Part shown: positions 35,421 through 47,439 of the stretch, piece after piece
Position numbering within the stretch: position 1 is the stretch's first letter
Layout of the letters: each line of letters starts with the position of its first letter
Origin: Dastarcus helophoroides
Lineage: Eukaryota; Arthropoda; Insecta; Coleoptera; Bothrideridae
Reading direction: 5' to 3'
NCBI GenBank assembly: GCA_028583605.1
Contig: CM053326.1
Span: 29,371,431-29,435,430, forward strand
Length of the DNA: 64,000 nucleotides
Position numbers and translations under genes: made by a program
The notes under the pieces: generated by a model
Seen by the model: only the letters and a program-made list of their open reading frames with translations
The model's database searches: none
Told to the model about the DNA's origin: nothing

Positions 35421-35951
35421 TGTATTTTTACTTCAAAAAAAGTAAATAAACTTTTTTCAAGTTTTGTAGTGTATTTATTAAAACGTGTGTAACGCGTTCA
35501 ACCACTAAATAAAAGTTTTTAAGACGGGTAACAGGTAACAAAATAACTTAGGGTAATTTTTGTCAATATACGGTAATTTTAACTGCGTATGCACAGAATT
35601 TTACCTTCAAATATATGGCAACACTGCACCACAGTTATCTTCTCTGTTCAGTCAACGACATAAGGAATGAAAAGAAAAGTTAATGCTGCAATCTAATGGC
35701 TTATTAACGTAACTATTGCTAGTAGATGGAGGTGGAGAATAACATAACGACATAAATACACTTATATAAAAAATAAACAAATTTTGTCATTAAATTTACA
35801 GTGACCTGCACCTAAGGTAAATCGATCCGATTCTTAGGATTTTTGAATCGTTCATTAGATCGATCTTATATTTGAGATCGATCTAAAAAGTAGACCTTGA
35901 GACTTGAAAAATTCGATTTTTCGATCTCAGATGCACATCCGTATATCCATC

Positions 35952-36207
35952 TTTCTTCAGTTGAATTTAAATGCTTGTGCATGGCTAATTTTTCTTGACT
36001 CATCGTGAGTCGTTCGGTGATTTGCCGGTTTCCAGTATTTTCCAATTGTTTATTGTTCCCTCTCCTGGTACTTTGGGACTTAAATCCACTTCGGTTATAA
36101 AATCAAGGGGGTTGGATTAGCCTAAGTGCGAGTGTTAATATGAAGGTTGGGACGCGCTCAAGGGGGAGTGGACTTATAAACATCTTTTTGTGAGCCTTAT
36201 TACGTAG
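35952..36207. other. Low-repeat intronic spacer
   Basis: AT-rich, with nothing recognised apart from moderate G+C near 36100-36170. Confidence 0.3.
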
Positions 36208-36772
36208 CGATTGAAATACAAATCTTGTCCCCTGAAACCAAGAAAGATTAAAAAACACAACAAACGGTTGCTCCAACGTGTTTCGATAGCCAAACTATTA
36301 ATCTTCAGAGAGATGCTAACATCTAATCCTAATATTAACCCTTATGTACTAAGAATATTCATTTCGTGCATGATCGACCGCATCCGAACGGCACATACAC
36401 ATCTAATCATCCACGTCGAAGTGTCACAATTCCTTATCTATCAACCTTAACTATTTTTAACAGAGATGAGTGGCCCGAAGGCCCAGCGCCATAAGGTTGT
36501 CTCCAGCCTTATGGATTTCTAAGCTTTCACATGCATTTAACATAGAATTCTTATTTACTACTCTTAACAGTTTAATATTATTATCTATCCTATGATCCAA
36601 TTCAAAAGTATATCGTACCACACTTGACTTCTCAGTTCTTTCGTACCTTAAATGAGCCAAACGCCCCTTCAGTTGGATTTGAAGACTTCCCGACATACTT
36701 TTGAGGACAGGTTTCAGGTTACAAGATTTGTATTTCAATTTTTGAAGATAACCAAGGACCAGTCCGTTCCAC
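36208..36772. mobile_element. Foldback-flanked Penelope-like remnant
   Basis: The left block (36208-36305: TTGAAATACAAATCTTGTCC through AACCAAGAAAGATTAAAAAA to GTTTCGATAGCCA) and the right block (36715-36772: ACAAGATTTGTATTTCAATT to GACCAGTCCGTTCCA) are opposite-strand pieces of the same dispersed repeat found at 4463, 50048 and 55592. Between them lies a coding remnant on the minus strand, listed separately. Confidence 0.6.
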
Positions 36773-36774
36773 AA
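36457..36774 (-). pseudogene. Possible Penelope-like retroelement, GIY-YIG endonuclease C-terminal part
   Basis: The 105-residue frame contains Ser-Leu-Gln-Ile-Gln-Leu-Lys-Gly-Arg-Leu-Ala-His, then Lys-Ser-Ser-Val-Val, Leu-Asp-His-Arg-Ile, Val-Asn, Leu-Asn-Ala-Cys-Glu-Ser-Leu-Glu-Ile and Asp-Asn-Leu-Met. This order resembles the C-terminal half of the GIY-YIG endonuclease of Penelope-like elements: Ser-Leu-x-x-Arg-Leu-x-Glu-His, a Lys-Ser-Ala-Val-Ala block, a His-x-Ile/Phe pair, then a Glu-x-x-x-Ile helix with the metal-binding Glu. The GIY and YIG strands are absent: the first 20 residues come from the foldback repeat. It is a truncated fossil. Assignment rests on motif order only. Confidence 0.55.
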
Positions 36775-36789
36775 AAAGAAAAACGTAGC

Positions 36790-37780
36790 GATTCCTTAGG
36801 TGAGCTTAAGAGAGAGCTGAGGGACCACTACTGAAGTAGATGAAACACCCTACCTTTACTTCTTAATTCGTTTATTTATTTGCCAGAAAAATACATGCCC
36901 ACAAGACTATACAAAGCTACGTCGTAGATCTGGTTCAATCTAGAGTTAACAATTTCCTCAATTTTATTGCTCCCTTAGAGTATTCCAGTTATATTTTCTT
37001 GAGTGTTCGTTATGCAAATTTTGGTCCATTGAAATGGCTGCAATAAAGTACATACGTTAAAACAACAAAATCATACTAAAAATGACATTTTCTTCTTGCT
37101 CTTCTTAAAGGGGATGACAAATTTCTCCAAGCTAGTTTACATCGACCCCTTTGTATTTCGAATTGCTTTTGTCGTGTTCTAAACGACTTCATAAACCCTG
37201 GCGTGTTAGTTAAAACGATCGCTATTTAGCTCAAATGGTTATTAAAGCGACAATAAGCCCCGAAAAGGTTTGAAGTGGGCGTCGGTCGGTCGGTGCGATT
37301 CAGGGGGGGACGGTGAGGCGGCGGACGGTGTCACATTCGGAAGCTGTAAATACGAGTGAACATCAAACATCATAATAGGGTCGAACAGTTACGCTACATT
37401 GGTAAACAGGGATGAATGGGCCTAATCGTTGTTATGTCCTGTCGAACGATAGTGTCCTATACAAATCATTCTTGTTGGTCGGTTTCGAGCAGGCTTTATT
37501 TGGTCCATGAACTGTAAACATTTCTGCAACTTTGGCACTGAAAATCCCAAAATTACGGATTATTCCGAAATATTACCGCTCTTAATTTAATAACGTAAAA
37601 AAAGACAATAAAATTGTGAACTAACCACTAATCCAATATAAAAGACAGAGATAAGTTGATTTAAATTTAAAAGCTACCTCATGAACCTGGAATTCTATTG
37701 AAAACAGAAAAAATTATTTATTTATTAACGCTAAGAATTTAGACAACAATACATTAATAATTAAGGTTTTTTGTCCCCGA
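36790..37780. other. Low-repeat intronic DNA
   Basis: A GC-richer island lies at about 37200-37420, containing a G-run and GCGGCGGACGG. The rest is AT-rich. No gene recognised. Confidence 0.35.
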
Positions 37781-37784
37781 TTTT

Positions 37785-40010
37785 GTTTTTTCTAGGAAAA
37801 AAAATCTTCACAAATGCAATTTTTATCGTATTTGAACATTAATTTCCAAATTTCGATTCCTTTCTAAAAATTTGTTGGTAAAATTACGAATTTTTTCTCG
37901 AAAGCCCGACTTTAGTTTATGTCAAAATTTCCAATTTTTCGCACAATTTTTGAAAATTAATTTCCAAATTTCGACTCTATGACTCTTTTCTAAAAATTTG
38001 TAAGTAGAAATTTCTAATTTTTTCTCGAACACTCGATTATCAACTCGAAATATTCCACTTTTTTCCCAAAATTTCGAAAAATGAATCCTCAAACATGAAT
38101 TTTGTATCAATTTGAAAATTAATTTCCAAATTTCGACTCTTTTCTATGTTGGTAGACATTGTTAGTAAAAATATCCAAGTATTTCTTGATATCTCGATTT
38201 TCATCTCGAAATATTCCACTTGTTTCTCAAAAATTCGAAAAATAAATCCTCAAAAATGTATTTTTTTATCAAGTTGAATGTTTTACTTTTTTATAAAAAT
38301 TTGTTAGTAGAAATTTTTTTCTTGAAATCTAGACTTTCACCCCAAAAATTTCGAAAAAAATATAATCCTCAGATGAAATTTTTTCTTGAATTTGAAAATT
38401 ATTTTCAAATCGACTACTTTCTGAAAATTTGAATTTTTTACTGTTTTCTAAAAATTTGTTAGTAGAAATTTTTTCTCGAAATCTAGACTTTCACCTCAAA
38501 AATTTCGAAAAAAAAAAATATAATCCTCAGATGAAATTTTTTCTCGAATTTGAAAATTGATTTTCAAATCGACTATCTTCTGAAAATTTGTTGGTAAAAA
38601 TGTTCAATTTTTTTTCGAAATTACAATTTCATTTCACAATTTGCACTTTATTCCCAAAATTTCGAAAAAAGAAAATAATACTCAGATGCAGTTATCGAAT
38701 TTGAAAATTAATTTCCAAATTTTTACTCTTTTCTATGTTAGTAGAAATTGTTAGTAAAAATTTCCCAGAAATTTCGATTTTCATCTCGAAATATTCCATT
38801 TCTTCCCAAAATTTCGAAAAATAAATCCTGAAAATGAATTTTTTTATTAATCTGAAAGTTAATTTCCAAATTTCGGCTCTTTTCTAAAAATTTGTTAGTG
38901 GAAATTTTTTTCTTGAAACCTAGACTTTTAATTTAAAAATTTCCACTTTTTTTCCAAATTTTCGAAAAAAAAATAATCTCCAGATGAATTTTTTTCTCGA
39001 ATTTGAAAATTAATTTTCAAATTAACTCTTCTGAAAATTTGTTAGTAGAAATTTGCAATTTTTTCTCGAAATTAAAATTTCATTTCAAAATTTCCACTTT
39101 TTCTCAAAATTTCGAAAACAAAAGGATCCGCATGCAGTTATCGAATTTGAAAATTAATTTCCAAATTTCGACCCTTTTCTAAAAGTTAGTTAGTTAGTGG
39201 AAATTTTTTTCTTGAAATCTAGACTTTTACCTTAAGAAATTCCACTTTTTTCCAAATTTTCGAAAATAAAATAATCTCCAGATGAAATCTTTTCTCGAAT
39301 TTGAAAATTAATTTTCAAATTTACTCTTCTAAAAATTTGTTAGTAGAAATTTCCAATTTTTTCTTGAAATTTACAATTTCTACTTTTTCCCAAAATTTCG
39401 AAAACAAAAGAATTCTCATGCAGTTATCGAATTTAAAAATTAATTTCCAAATTTCGACTCTTTTCTACGTTGGTTTCTAAGTATTTCTCGATATCTCGAT
39501 TTTCATCTCAAAATATTCCACTTTTTTCTCAAAATTTTGAAAAATAAATCCTCAAAATTTTATTTTATTAATTTGAAAATAAATTTCCAACTTGGAACTC
39601 TTTTCTAAAATATTGTTAGTAGAAATTTTCAATTTTTTTCTAGAATCTATACTTTCATCCCAAAATTTCCACTTTTTTCCCAAATGTTCATAAAAAATAA
39701 TAAACCTCAGATGAAATTTTTTCTCGAATTTGAACATTTATTTCCAAATTGACCCCCTTTTAAAAATTTGTCAGTAGAAATTGCCAATTTTTCCTCAAAA
39801 TTTACAATTTAATTTCAAAATTTCCACTTTTTTCCCAAAATTATGAAAGAAGAAAATAATTCTCAGATGCAGTTGTCGAATTTGAAAATTAATTTCTAAA
39901 TTTCGGCTCATTCCTATGTTGGTAGAAATTATTAGTAAAAATTTCGAAATATTTCTCGAAAGCTCCACTTCCATCTCGAAATTTCCATATTTCTCCTAAA
40001 ATTTCACATT
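37785..40010. repeat. AAATTTCGAC-related satellite with unit of about 145 bp
   Basis: The landmark TTTGAAAATTAATTTCCAAA, usually followed by TTTCGACTCTTTTCTA, recurs about 14 times (for example near 37960, 38112, 38700, 38850, 39142, 39430, 39575, 39875), mostly 130-160 bp apart. In between come AATTTGTTAGTAGAAATTT, TTTTTTCTCGAAAT and CCAAAATTTCGAAAA. The short core is shared with the other tracts, but the longer unit is specific to this one. Confidence 0.85.
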
Positions 40011-41320
40011 TTCCCCAGTATTTCATACCCCAATCTCGAATCTAAGATAAACCGTAGAACTATAGATAAAATTGTAAGCTTGGCAACAGTGCTGGGATTT
40101 GACAGGTGCTTCAGGTTGGATTAAGTTAGGTTAGCGGTCTGCAGAAAAAACTGGAATACCTCCAAGTAGCACGCACGATCTTTTTTATAAATTTCGATTT
40201 TACAATCTGTAATTTCTAATTTAAAGAACGAAAACTAGTTCTTAAGCATTGACAAATCGATTTAAATTGAATGTAAATTGTATGATTTTATAGCGATAGA
40301 CCTGAAATTGGGGAAGCGAACGATATTCAAATTTGAATGCAACCTGCACATTTGAACGTTTTAGGGTACCAATTATACTTCGGTGTATAAAATATATTGT
40401 TTTAACGAAAATAAAACTGGGTGTTATCGAAAGTTCTATAGATTAAAATTTTATTAACACTAAAGTGGCAAATGCGTTCATTGTCTCGCGGTTATAACTG
40501 TAACATCAATTGTTACATTATAACAAAATATATTAAAATTGAATTGACTTCAATATTATTGGTTACAATTTAATTTAATTTAAAATTAGTTTTGCAATTT
40601 TATTCGTCGTATCGGTCGCATAAAAGTTTAGTATGTTATTGTTTACCGAACAATAGGAATTCCAACAGGCGAATTCCTTTAAACTACGAGCTGTTTAATC
40701 CGACAAATTTAACTTCTTGGAATTATTGACAATATGTAATAAAACTCACCGTTTCTGCGAATAATTTTACAAAATCGTTCTGCTCATCGAACCCTTTTGC
40801 TTGGAGCGTATCGTTCAGACATTTGGCTTAGGATTATGCATAGAGCTTAGACATTTTTGTAAAATCTCTGTGGCGTCTACTTACGTCATGATTTTAAGTT
40901 ATGTAGTCACAACCATTCACATTGAATTAAGCCCACCCTCACAAATTTACCGATTTGTAATAAATATTTTAAAAATTCGGAAAAGTTTATCTTTAATTAG
41001 GGCGATTCAACGGTACTTTGTCATATTCAAGGTTATATGTCACAGAAGTAGAAATGTCAAAGTGAAGTTATACTTCTTCTTTTTCATGGTGGACTCAGCC
41101 TTCTTTCAGAATAGCAAGCCTACTAAGGTCAGGACCGTCTTAAGTTTATATTTCGCTTCCTGTTTTTGATAATTAGTGTAGTGATAATCTGTCGGTAATA
41201 TAGTGATGTTAATCTATCGATATAATACTCGTTTCACTGGAGGACTAATAATAAGATTGTAATATTCTATAAAGGTATTCTCTGTAATTTATTTGCGAAG
41301 TATTCATATTTGTATGCACT
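40011..41320. other. Low-repeat intronic DNA
   Basis: AT-rich, single-copy by eye. A 122-codon frame on + (40801-41169) has no recognisable domain; hydrophobic and aromatic residues are scattered, with no clear membrane pattern. I treat it as chance. No splice or promoter evidence. Confidence 0.35.
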
Positions 41321-41542
41321 TTTATTGGCTTTTTCTTCGCCGGTCACTCCTTTCACAGTCCTACAATTTTAGTACCCTCTATTAAGGAATGACAATCTGT
41401 TATAGATTGCCGCAAACAGCGATTGCGTTGGATCTTGGTTTGTCAATAGCTTTTTGGGACTCAACACTGAAAAATACTTAAAAATATATTAAAATTTAAA
41501 CGACGTAAAAAATAAATAACAACAAGATTATTTAAAATTTTA

Positions 41543-41577
41543 ACGTTTCGGGCAGTGTTATTCTCTGCCCGAAACGT
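41543..41577. repeat. 13-bp perfect hairpin ACGTTTCGGGCAG
   Basis: ACGTTTCGGGCAG (41543-41555) and CTGCCCGAAACGT (41565-41577) are separated by a 9-base loop. It lies between the arms of the larger inverted repeat. Confidence 0.95.
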
Positions 41578-41669
41578 CAGAAAATCAATTCAAATTTATT
41601 CCTTTACAAATTTGTGTAAGTTGTCAGAAAGAAATTCTGACAGTTTATTTGGTTATTCCCTAGGTGATT

Positions 41670-41909
41670 CTAAGGCGACCCAGTTGTTATTCTCGTTTTA
41701 AGAATGGCAGCCACATACGAACAATTTGCGACACAGTTATCTCCATTTAGTAAAATTAAAGCTGCTTCTTTAATTTTTCTTTTTTTATAATATGTTTCTT
41801 TGCCAATAATGCAGGATTCCGTCCACTGAATTCTGTGATCGTATTGAAAAGAGTGACAAACCAAGATCCAACGCAATCGTTGTTGCGGCAATCTATAACA
41901 GATTGCCAT
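41670..41909 (-). pseudogene. Possible Penelope-like element GIY-YIG C-terminal fragment
   Basis: The frame contains Tyr-Asp-His-Arg-Ile-Gln-Trp, then a Tyr-Tyr-Lys-Lys-Arg-Lys-Ile-Lys-Glu-Ala-Ala-Leu-Ile helix and Asn-Cys-Val-Ala. This fits the tail of a Penelope-type GIY-YIG endonuclease: His-x-Ile-x-Trp/Phe, then Tyr-x-x-Arg-x-x-x-Glu-Ala-x-x-Ile. Its N-terminal quarter lies in the inverted-repeat arm. Fossil fragment; family assigned by motif order. Confidence 0.5.
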
Positions 41910-41975
41910 TCCGTAATAGAAGGTACTGAAATTTTAGGATTGTGAAAGGAGTGACCGGCGAAGAAAAAGCCAATA

Positions 41976-43136
41976 TAACTGCATACAAATTCCATAAAGG
42001 CTCTAATATTAAGGTCCAGTTCCCAACTGTTATTGTAATTTTACGTAACCCGAGAGAGCACAAAAAGGCGTTATAAATCCATCACACAGTAAATTAATTA
42101 TGTTGGGAGATACCATTAACTGTCTAGTATAATACACTTTTTCTGGCGATATTCACTTCGATTTTTCGCGTCGCAAATAAAGTGAAAAAAAGTAGCGACG
42201 GCGAGAGAATAAAAAGTGAATAAAGGACATTCGGACGTTACGTAAGTGTCGAGGAAAAGTGTAAAAGCCTCCGGGGTTTTCTCCTCTCTCGACGGCAGTA
42301 AATATTCTTAAGTACCGGACGCGGCCGAGAAAAAAAGGGCGAAGCGAGACCGTCCACCCCCAAATCACTTACGACGTCGAATAAGTAACGTCTTTACAAA
42401 AGGCGAGGGATGGACTCTATTTTCGTCATTTGCACTCTCTTAGAAAGTGGGGACTTCTTCTATAAACTCCAGACGTCGAAGCTTCCACCTGAACGCCGAG
42501 TTCGAGTTTTAATTAGGCCATTCGGGGGTTTGACAGTTTCAACGTCATTTTTTAATATTTTTTTTAACATTTAATAAGAACCATGAACGCTTCAACATAT
42601 GGAATATTTAAAGATTTATTGAACGCTGATTACTAGTTTTAAGTGAGGTGGTTTGACAGTAGTTCAAATGCCATTTATTACTTTATTACATTCAATAAGA
42701 AGTATGAATTTGATTTCGAATTTATGTAATTGAGCGCAATGGTTTGACAGTTTAAATGTCATTTTTAAGATTTTTTTAACTTTTAATAAGAATAATGAAT
42801 CTTGCATAGATGCTACACTGATCTTTCAGTCATCTGAGGTAGCACGACCCCACGTGTAACTAGAAGGCGGCTGTTTCCGTCTCTGGCACGTGAGTCGGTT
42901 CCTGTGATGCTTCTTTTCTCATCCTGGTCTTTGTTTTATTTTCTTTTTTTCATCGCCTCTGATTTTTTCTTATAATTATTAAAAACAAAGATGATGGATT
43001 CTCTTCGTGCAAAAAATCCTGAACGTAAACTACCCTTCCGATCGAATGTCTGGGTGGAGGGTGTGCGAGGGAAATCAAAATCGACGGAAAATTCTAATGT
43101 GCCACGAGTCAAGTCTCTTGCAATCATTCAAAATTC
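41976..43136. other. Low-repeat intronic DNA with a GC-rich island at about 42130-42530
   Basis: The island is CpG-containing with frequent TCGAC/GACG motifs, and is free of satellite. From 42530 to 42800, a short motif (GTTTGACAGTT, TTTTTTAACTTTTAATAAGA) recurs about three times every 120 bp. Frames on the minus strand (42153-42368, 42936-43127) are not recognised. Confidence 0.4.
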
Positions 43137-45180
43137 AGTTCTGTAACATTCGGGAGCTAAACTGAAACCTAAACTCGGTTCATCGACACCTTCAAAATGA
43201 AAGACCCCATGTGCTGTCTCTGCCAGAAACTCAAGTCTCCCCATCCATCAATACGGTCCATTTGCTTTGCCCTAATTACGACTTGCACACAAAGTTTCGA
43301 TACAAGATGGGATTTGGGCTTTTACGAGAAGTGACCTGTCTTGTCAATGAAAAGAAGCACTGGAATCTGCTGATCATGATGTGATTTGGATAAAAAACTG
43401 CTCCAAAAGCGAAGTAATGTCCATTTGTTCACTTTATTTGTCTCCAAACGATTCGTCATACAGGCAGCTGTTCTTTTATCTCTCCGTAACCATCGATCAT
43501 CTACAGATGAATTATTAGAACGCTGAGGTAGTCTTCCTCCATGACTTCAATGTACACAATATCCTTTGGTTAAAGTTTTCTTCCGGGCAGATGACGCGGG
43601 AAGGGTGGCAAAGACTTTCGCCATCACTTGTGGGCTATCGCAATTGGTTGAGGAGCCCACAAGAATTCCTGATGTAGATACCCATCAACCTAATTTACTC
43701 GACCTTTTCCTTACAAAGTCTCCAACTTTGTATAAAACCACTGTGACATCTACGCTTGGAAGTTCTTATAACAAGCTTGTAGCAGCCTTTTGCTGGCAAT
43801 GGGGCAAGGGGAAAAAGGAATCTGGCTAACAACTATTGCCCTATATCTTTGTTGCCCGTTATATCTAAAGTGATGGAAAAGGTTATCAACATCGAGATTC
43901 TCAAATATCTGGGGAAGAATAGAATCGTCTCGGTCAGGCAATACGGTTTCAGACAACAACGCTCAACTGGCGATCTACTGGCATATGCTACTCATATCTG
44001 TAACTCAGTTATGGAAAAACCTGGTGAGTCTAGGATTGTGGCATTGGATATCTCAAATGCCTTCGACAGAACTCGCACTGATCTTTTCTTGCGAAATTAA
44101 CATCTTATGGTCTTCCTCCTGGACTCTGTTATTTGATATCCAGTTTTCTAGCTGACAGATCTCTTCAGGTCGTCGTTGATGGCATCTCATCCGAAACATT
44201 AACGATTAATTCAGGGGTGCCTTGGGAGCTCTTCTATCTCCTACTCTGTTTCTGTTACACATAAACGAACTCTTAGCTTCAACTTTCAATCCTATAAACA
44301 ACTACACAGATGATAGTAGCCTGGTGTCATCTTTTTTCTCCGACAAACCATTAACCACCGCTGCTTCAGATTGACTAAGGGAACAGCAGATACAGATGAT
44401 TAATCAGGATTTTAAATCATTCGGGAATGGGGTAAGAAAAATCTGGTCGACTTCAGCGCTTCAAAAACTCAGGACGTGGTTTTCTCCAAGAAAACATCAA
44501 GGAATAATGCAACAAACATACTAATGGACGGTAAAATCCTACCGATGGGATCTAATCTGTCTATCCTAGGAATGAATGAGAGCACTAACATCTCTTGGGA
44601 TGATCATGTGCTCGCCATTGGCAGTGCCTAGCTTTTCTCAGAAACTAGGCTTTCTTTTTAGAGCTAAAAAGTACTTCACATATCATCAGCTACTCACACT
44701 ATATGGTACAAGGCTAAAGTTAGGCCAACACTAGAATACTGTTCTCATGTTTCAGCCGCAAAACACACTTTAGCTTTCTTGGATTCAATTCAAAGAAGTG
44801 CGATTTGCCTTATTGATGACGAGAATTTGACCGATTCTTTCGAAACACTAGAGCACAGGCGGGTAGTTGGTGATTTGTCTCTTTTTTGCAAGTACTATCA
44901 TGGGAGATACTCGCAGGAACTAATAAGACTGATCCCCCCAAGGGCAAGATTTTTGAGGCATACAAGACAGTCGGAGACATCAAACTTCTGTGTGGTCCAG
45001 CTTGACACAGTGAGGACTTCTGTCTACGAATTTCCAAGCTATGAAACTCGTTACCAAAAGGAATTTTCTACAAAAATTATAACAGGCGGTTTATCACAAT
45101 CTTTCCTTGTTTTCGCATCTTACTCGCAGTACTTTGAAGGCATATTGCCCTTTGCGAGTGGATTAAACGTAAAAAATAAG
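43137..45180 (+). mobile_element. Jockey-like non-LTR retrotransposon (LINE), internally deleted and frameshifted
   Basis: Endonuclease-like coding comes first, with frameshifts. It reads Pro-His-Val-Leu-Ser-Leu-Pro-Glu-Thr-Gln-Val near 43210, Tyr-Leu-Ser-Pro-Asn-Asp near 43435, and an intact block at 43566-43765 with Val-Glu-Glu-Pro-Thr-Arg-Ile-Pro and Leu-Leu-Asp-Leu-Phe-Leu-Thr. An abrupt join near 43775 leads into reverse transcriptase (Asn-Tyr-x-Pro-Ile-Ser-Leu-Leu-Pro-Val at 43830), so the linker and the RT start are deleted. The polymerase box is Tyr-Thr-Asp-Asp (44303-44314). The C-terminal region at 44779-45100 matches the minus-strand copy at 58243-58524. The 3' end (CCCTTTGCGAGTGGATTAAA) is shared with the fragments at 18451 and 58087. 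ORF1 is absent. Dead. Confidence 0.9.
43849..44100 (+). pseudogene. LINE reverse transcriptase fragment (fingers/palm start)
   Basis: Residues Leu-Pro-Val-Ile-Ser-Lys-Val-Met-Glu-Lys, Gln-Tyr-Gly-Phe-Arg, Arg-Ser-Thr and Val-Ala-Leu-Asp-Ile-Ser-Asn-Ala-Phe-Asp are classic LINE RT blocks, the last carrying the first catalytic Asp. A frame change follows directly. It is about 75-80% identical by eye to the minus-strand copy at 59518-59811. Confidence 0.9.
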
Positions 45181-45186
45181 GGTTGA
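44779..45186 (+). pseudogene. LINE C-terminal domain fragment
   Basis: Starts Met-Asp-Ser-Ile-Gln-Arg-Ser-Ala and continues with Leu-Glu-His-Arg-Arg-Val-Val-Gly-Asp-Leu-Ser, Tyr-Tyr-His-Gly-Arg and Ile-Pro-Pro-Arg-Ala. This is the region after the RT in Jockey-type pol proteins, and a close parallel lies at 58243-58524 on the minus strand. The frame continues out of the domain into the 3' untranslated end. Confidence 0.85.
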
Positions 45187-45490
45187 CTCTTGTTTGCAAC
45201 AAAGATTATGACTTTTAAACTATGTGCTAAACGTCTAATATTTAAGAATTTGTGGCTTGGTTTCTTTCTGCAATTTGTGCCATTTAGTAATTATTTTGAA
45301 TACTTAATTAAATTGAAAGTTTTCCTGTACTCCAGCTTAATTTTTCTTTTGCAGGTAATTCAAGATGATTTTCATCTTGAAATTATTATTAGTAGCGAAG
45401 ACAGAGGCATGGGATACCGAAGAAGTTACTCATCAACGATCATGGCTAAAAAAAATCGTCTTCAGCAGAATCGCCCAAAAGAGCCAAACT
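45181..45490. other. Short low-repeat stretch between LINE end and satellite
   Basis: AT-rich. A 101-codon frame (45190-45495 on +) has no recognised domain. Confidence 0.3.
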
Positions 45491-46440
45491 GTTGAAAAAA
45501 AAGTTGACGTTTTGAAAAAAGTTGAAATTTTCGAAAAGCAGTCAAAAATTTTCAACAAATTTTTAAATTTTGCAAAATAATTCAAAATTTCAAAAAGAGT
45601 CGACATTTTAATAAAATGTTTCGACGTAAAAAATCGATATTTTCAGATAAAGTTGGAATTTTAAATATGGTTGAAGTTTTCAAAAATGTCCAAATTTGAG
45701 AAAATAATAAAATTTTGAAAAATTTCGAATGTTTTTATAGTTAAAATTTTTAAAAAACTATCAGCCTTTTGGAAAATAATGTAACTTTTTGAAAAAGTAT
45801 ATCTTAAAATTTTGGAAGAACTCGACATTTTCAAGTATGTCAAGGATTTTCAAGAAAATGGCAAAGTTTTAAAAAAATTCAAGACTTTTAAAACAGTAAA
45901 AATGTTGGAGAATAATCTGCAATTTCAAAAATTGTCTAAATTTTGAGGGAATGTAGAGATTTAAAAAAATTGAAGGATTTTCAGTCAAATTTTCAAAAGA
46001 AGTCGAAATTTTTGAAAATGCAACACAAATTTGAAAAAAACTTGAAAAATTAAAAATTTTGGGGAACGATCAACATTGATTGTGGTTACTTAATTTTTTT
46101 TTTTTAAAGATAAGACATTTTTTTAAAAAGTCGAAGTTTTTGATTGAATATTTTTAAAGAGATTTAAATGTTAAAAAATGTAGGCACTTAAAAAAAACAA
46201 GATATTCAAAAAAACTAAAAAAAGTTGCCACTAACAAAAGTTGAAATATTTCAAAAATAATAAAAATTTTAATGAAATGTCGAGATTAAAAAAAATGAGG
46301 GATTTTCAAGTCAAAGGTCTGAAATTTTTGGAGAGCCCAAATACCCAACAACAAAAGCAAAAATTATTACAAAAAATCTAAGCTTTCAAAAAACTGAAAA
46401 AAAAACATTGGTTGGTTAACATTTTTTAACAAGTTACATC
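45491..46440 (+). repeat. AAATTTCGAC-type satellite, A-rich orientation
   Basis: TTTTGAAAAAAGTTGAAATTTTC-like degenerate repeats. The tract ends about 240 bp before the paired-domain exon. Confidence 0.8.
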
Positions 46441-47225
<785 letters not shown>

Positions 47226-47439
47226 TAACCTTAACTTATGTGTAGATATGTTTGTTTGTCTGTTCATCGACTAGCCTTTCACCACGTAATCATTAATCTC
47301 TACAAACATTGGTACAGAAGTTGCTTTTATTCCAAAATAGCTCCTTTGGTCCTAAAAAACTGTTTCGGACCCTTTCAAAACTGGTTTTGTATCCAGAGTC
47401 ATCTATCGCTGATCTTACGACAACTAGTCCTTCACAAAT

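Larger units (their letters stand above)
32019..35943. mobile_element. hAT-like element, 3925 bp, with inverted satellite halves
   Basis: The left end TAGGGATGTCGAT and the right end ATGCACATCCGTA match as inverted repeats over about 9 bp with one mismatch. The 8-bp direct repeat TATCCATC flanks both ends (32011-32018, 35944-35951). Both subterminal regions are rich in ATCGAT/GATCGAT motifs, a pattern I associate with some insect hAT families. Inside, 32400-33230 is T-rich satellite (AAATTTCGACTTT) and 33250-35370 is the same satellite in A-rich orientation (GTCGAAATTTCGAGAAAAA). The whole is therefore a large imperfect foldback. No transposase coding is visible. Confidence 0.7.
41324..41975. 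mobile_element. Inverted-repeat block around a Penelope-like remnant
   Basis: About 125 bp at 41324-41449 (ATTGGCTTTTTCTTCGCCGG to GATCTTGGTTTGTCA) recurs as the opposite strand at 41848-41975, with few differences. The interior holds a perfect hairpin (41543-41577) and a minus-strand coding remnant (41670-41860). Partial inverted copies around the 3' end are known for Penelope-like elements. Confidence 0.75.

Noticed and set aside
40801..41169. 122-codon frame on +
   Set aside because: Fairly long for this DNA, but no domain, no splice context and no composition shift. Treated as chance.
41543..41577. Hairpin considered as a hammerhead ribozyme
   Set aside because: The CTGANGA core is not intact on either strand and extra bases separate it from stem II. 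Kept only as a hairpin.
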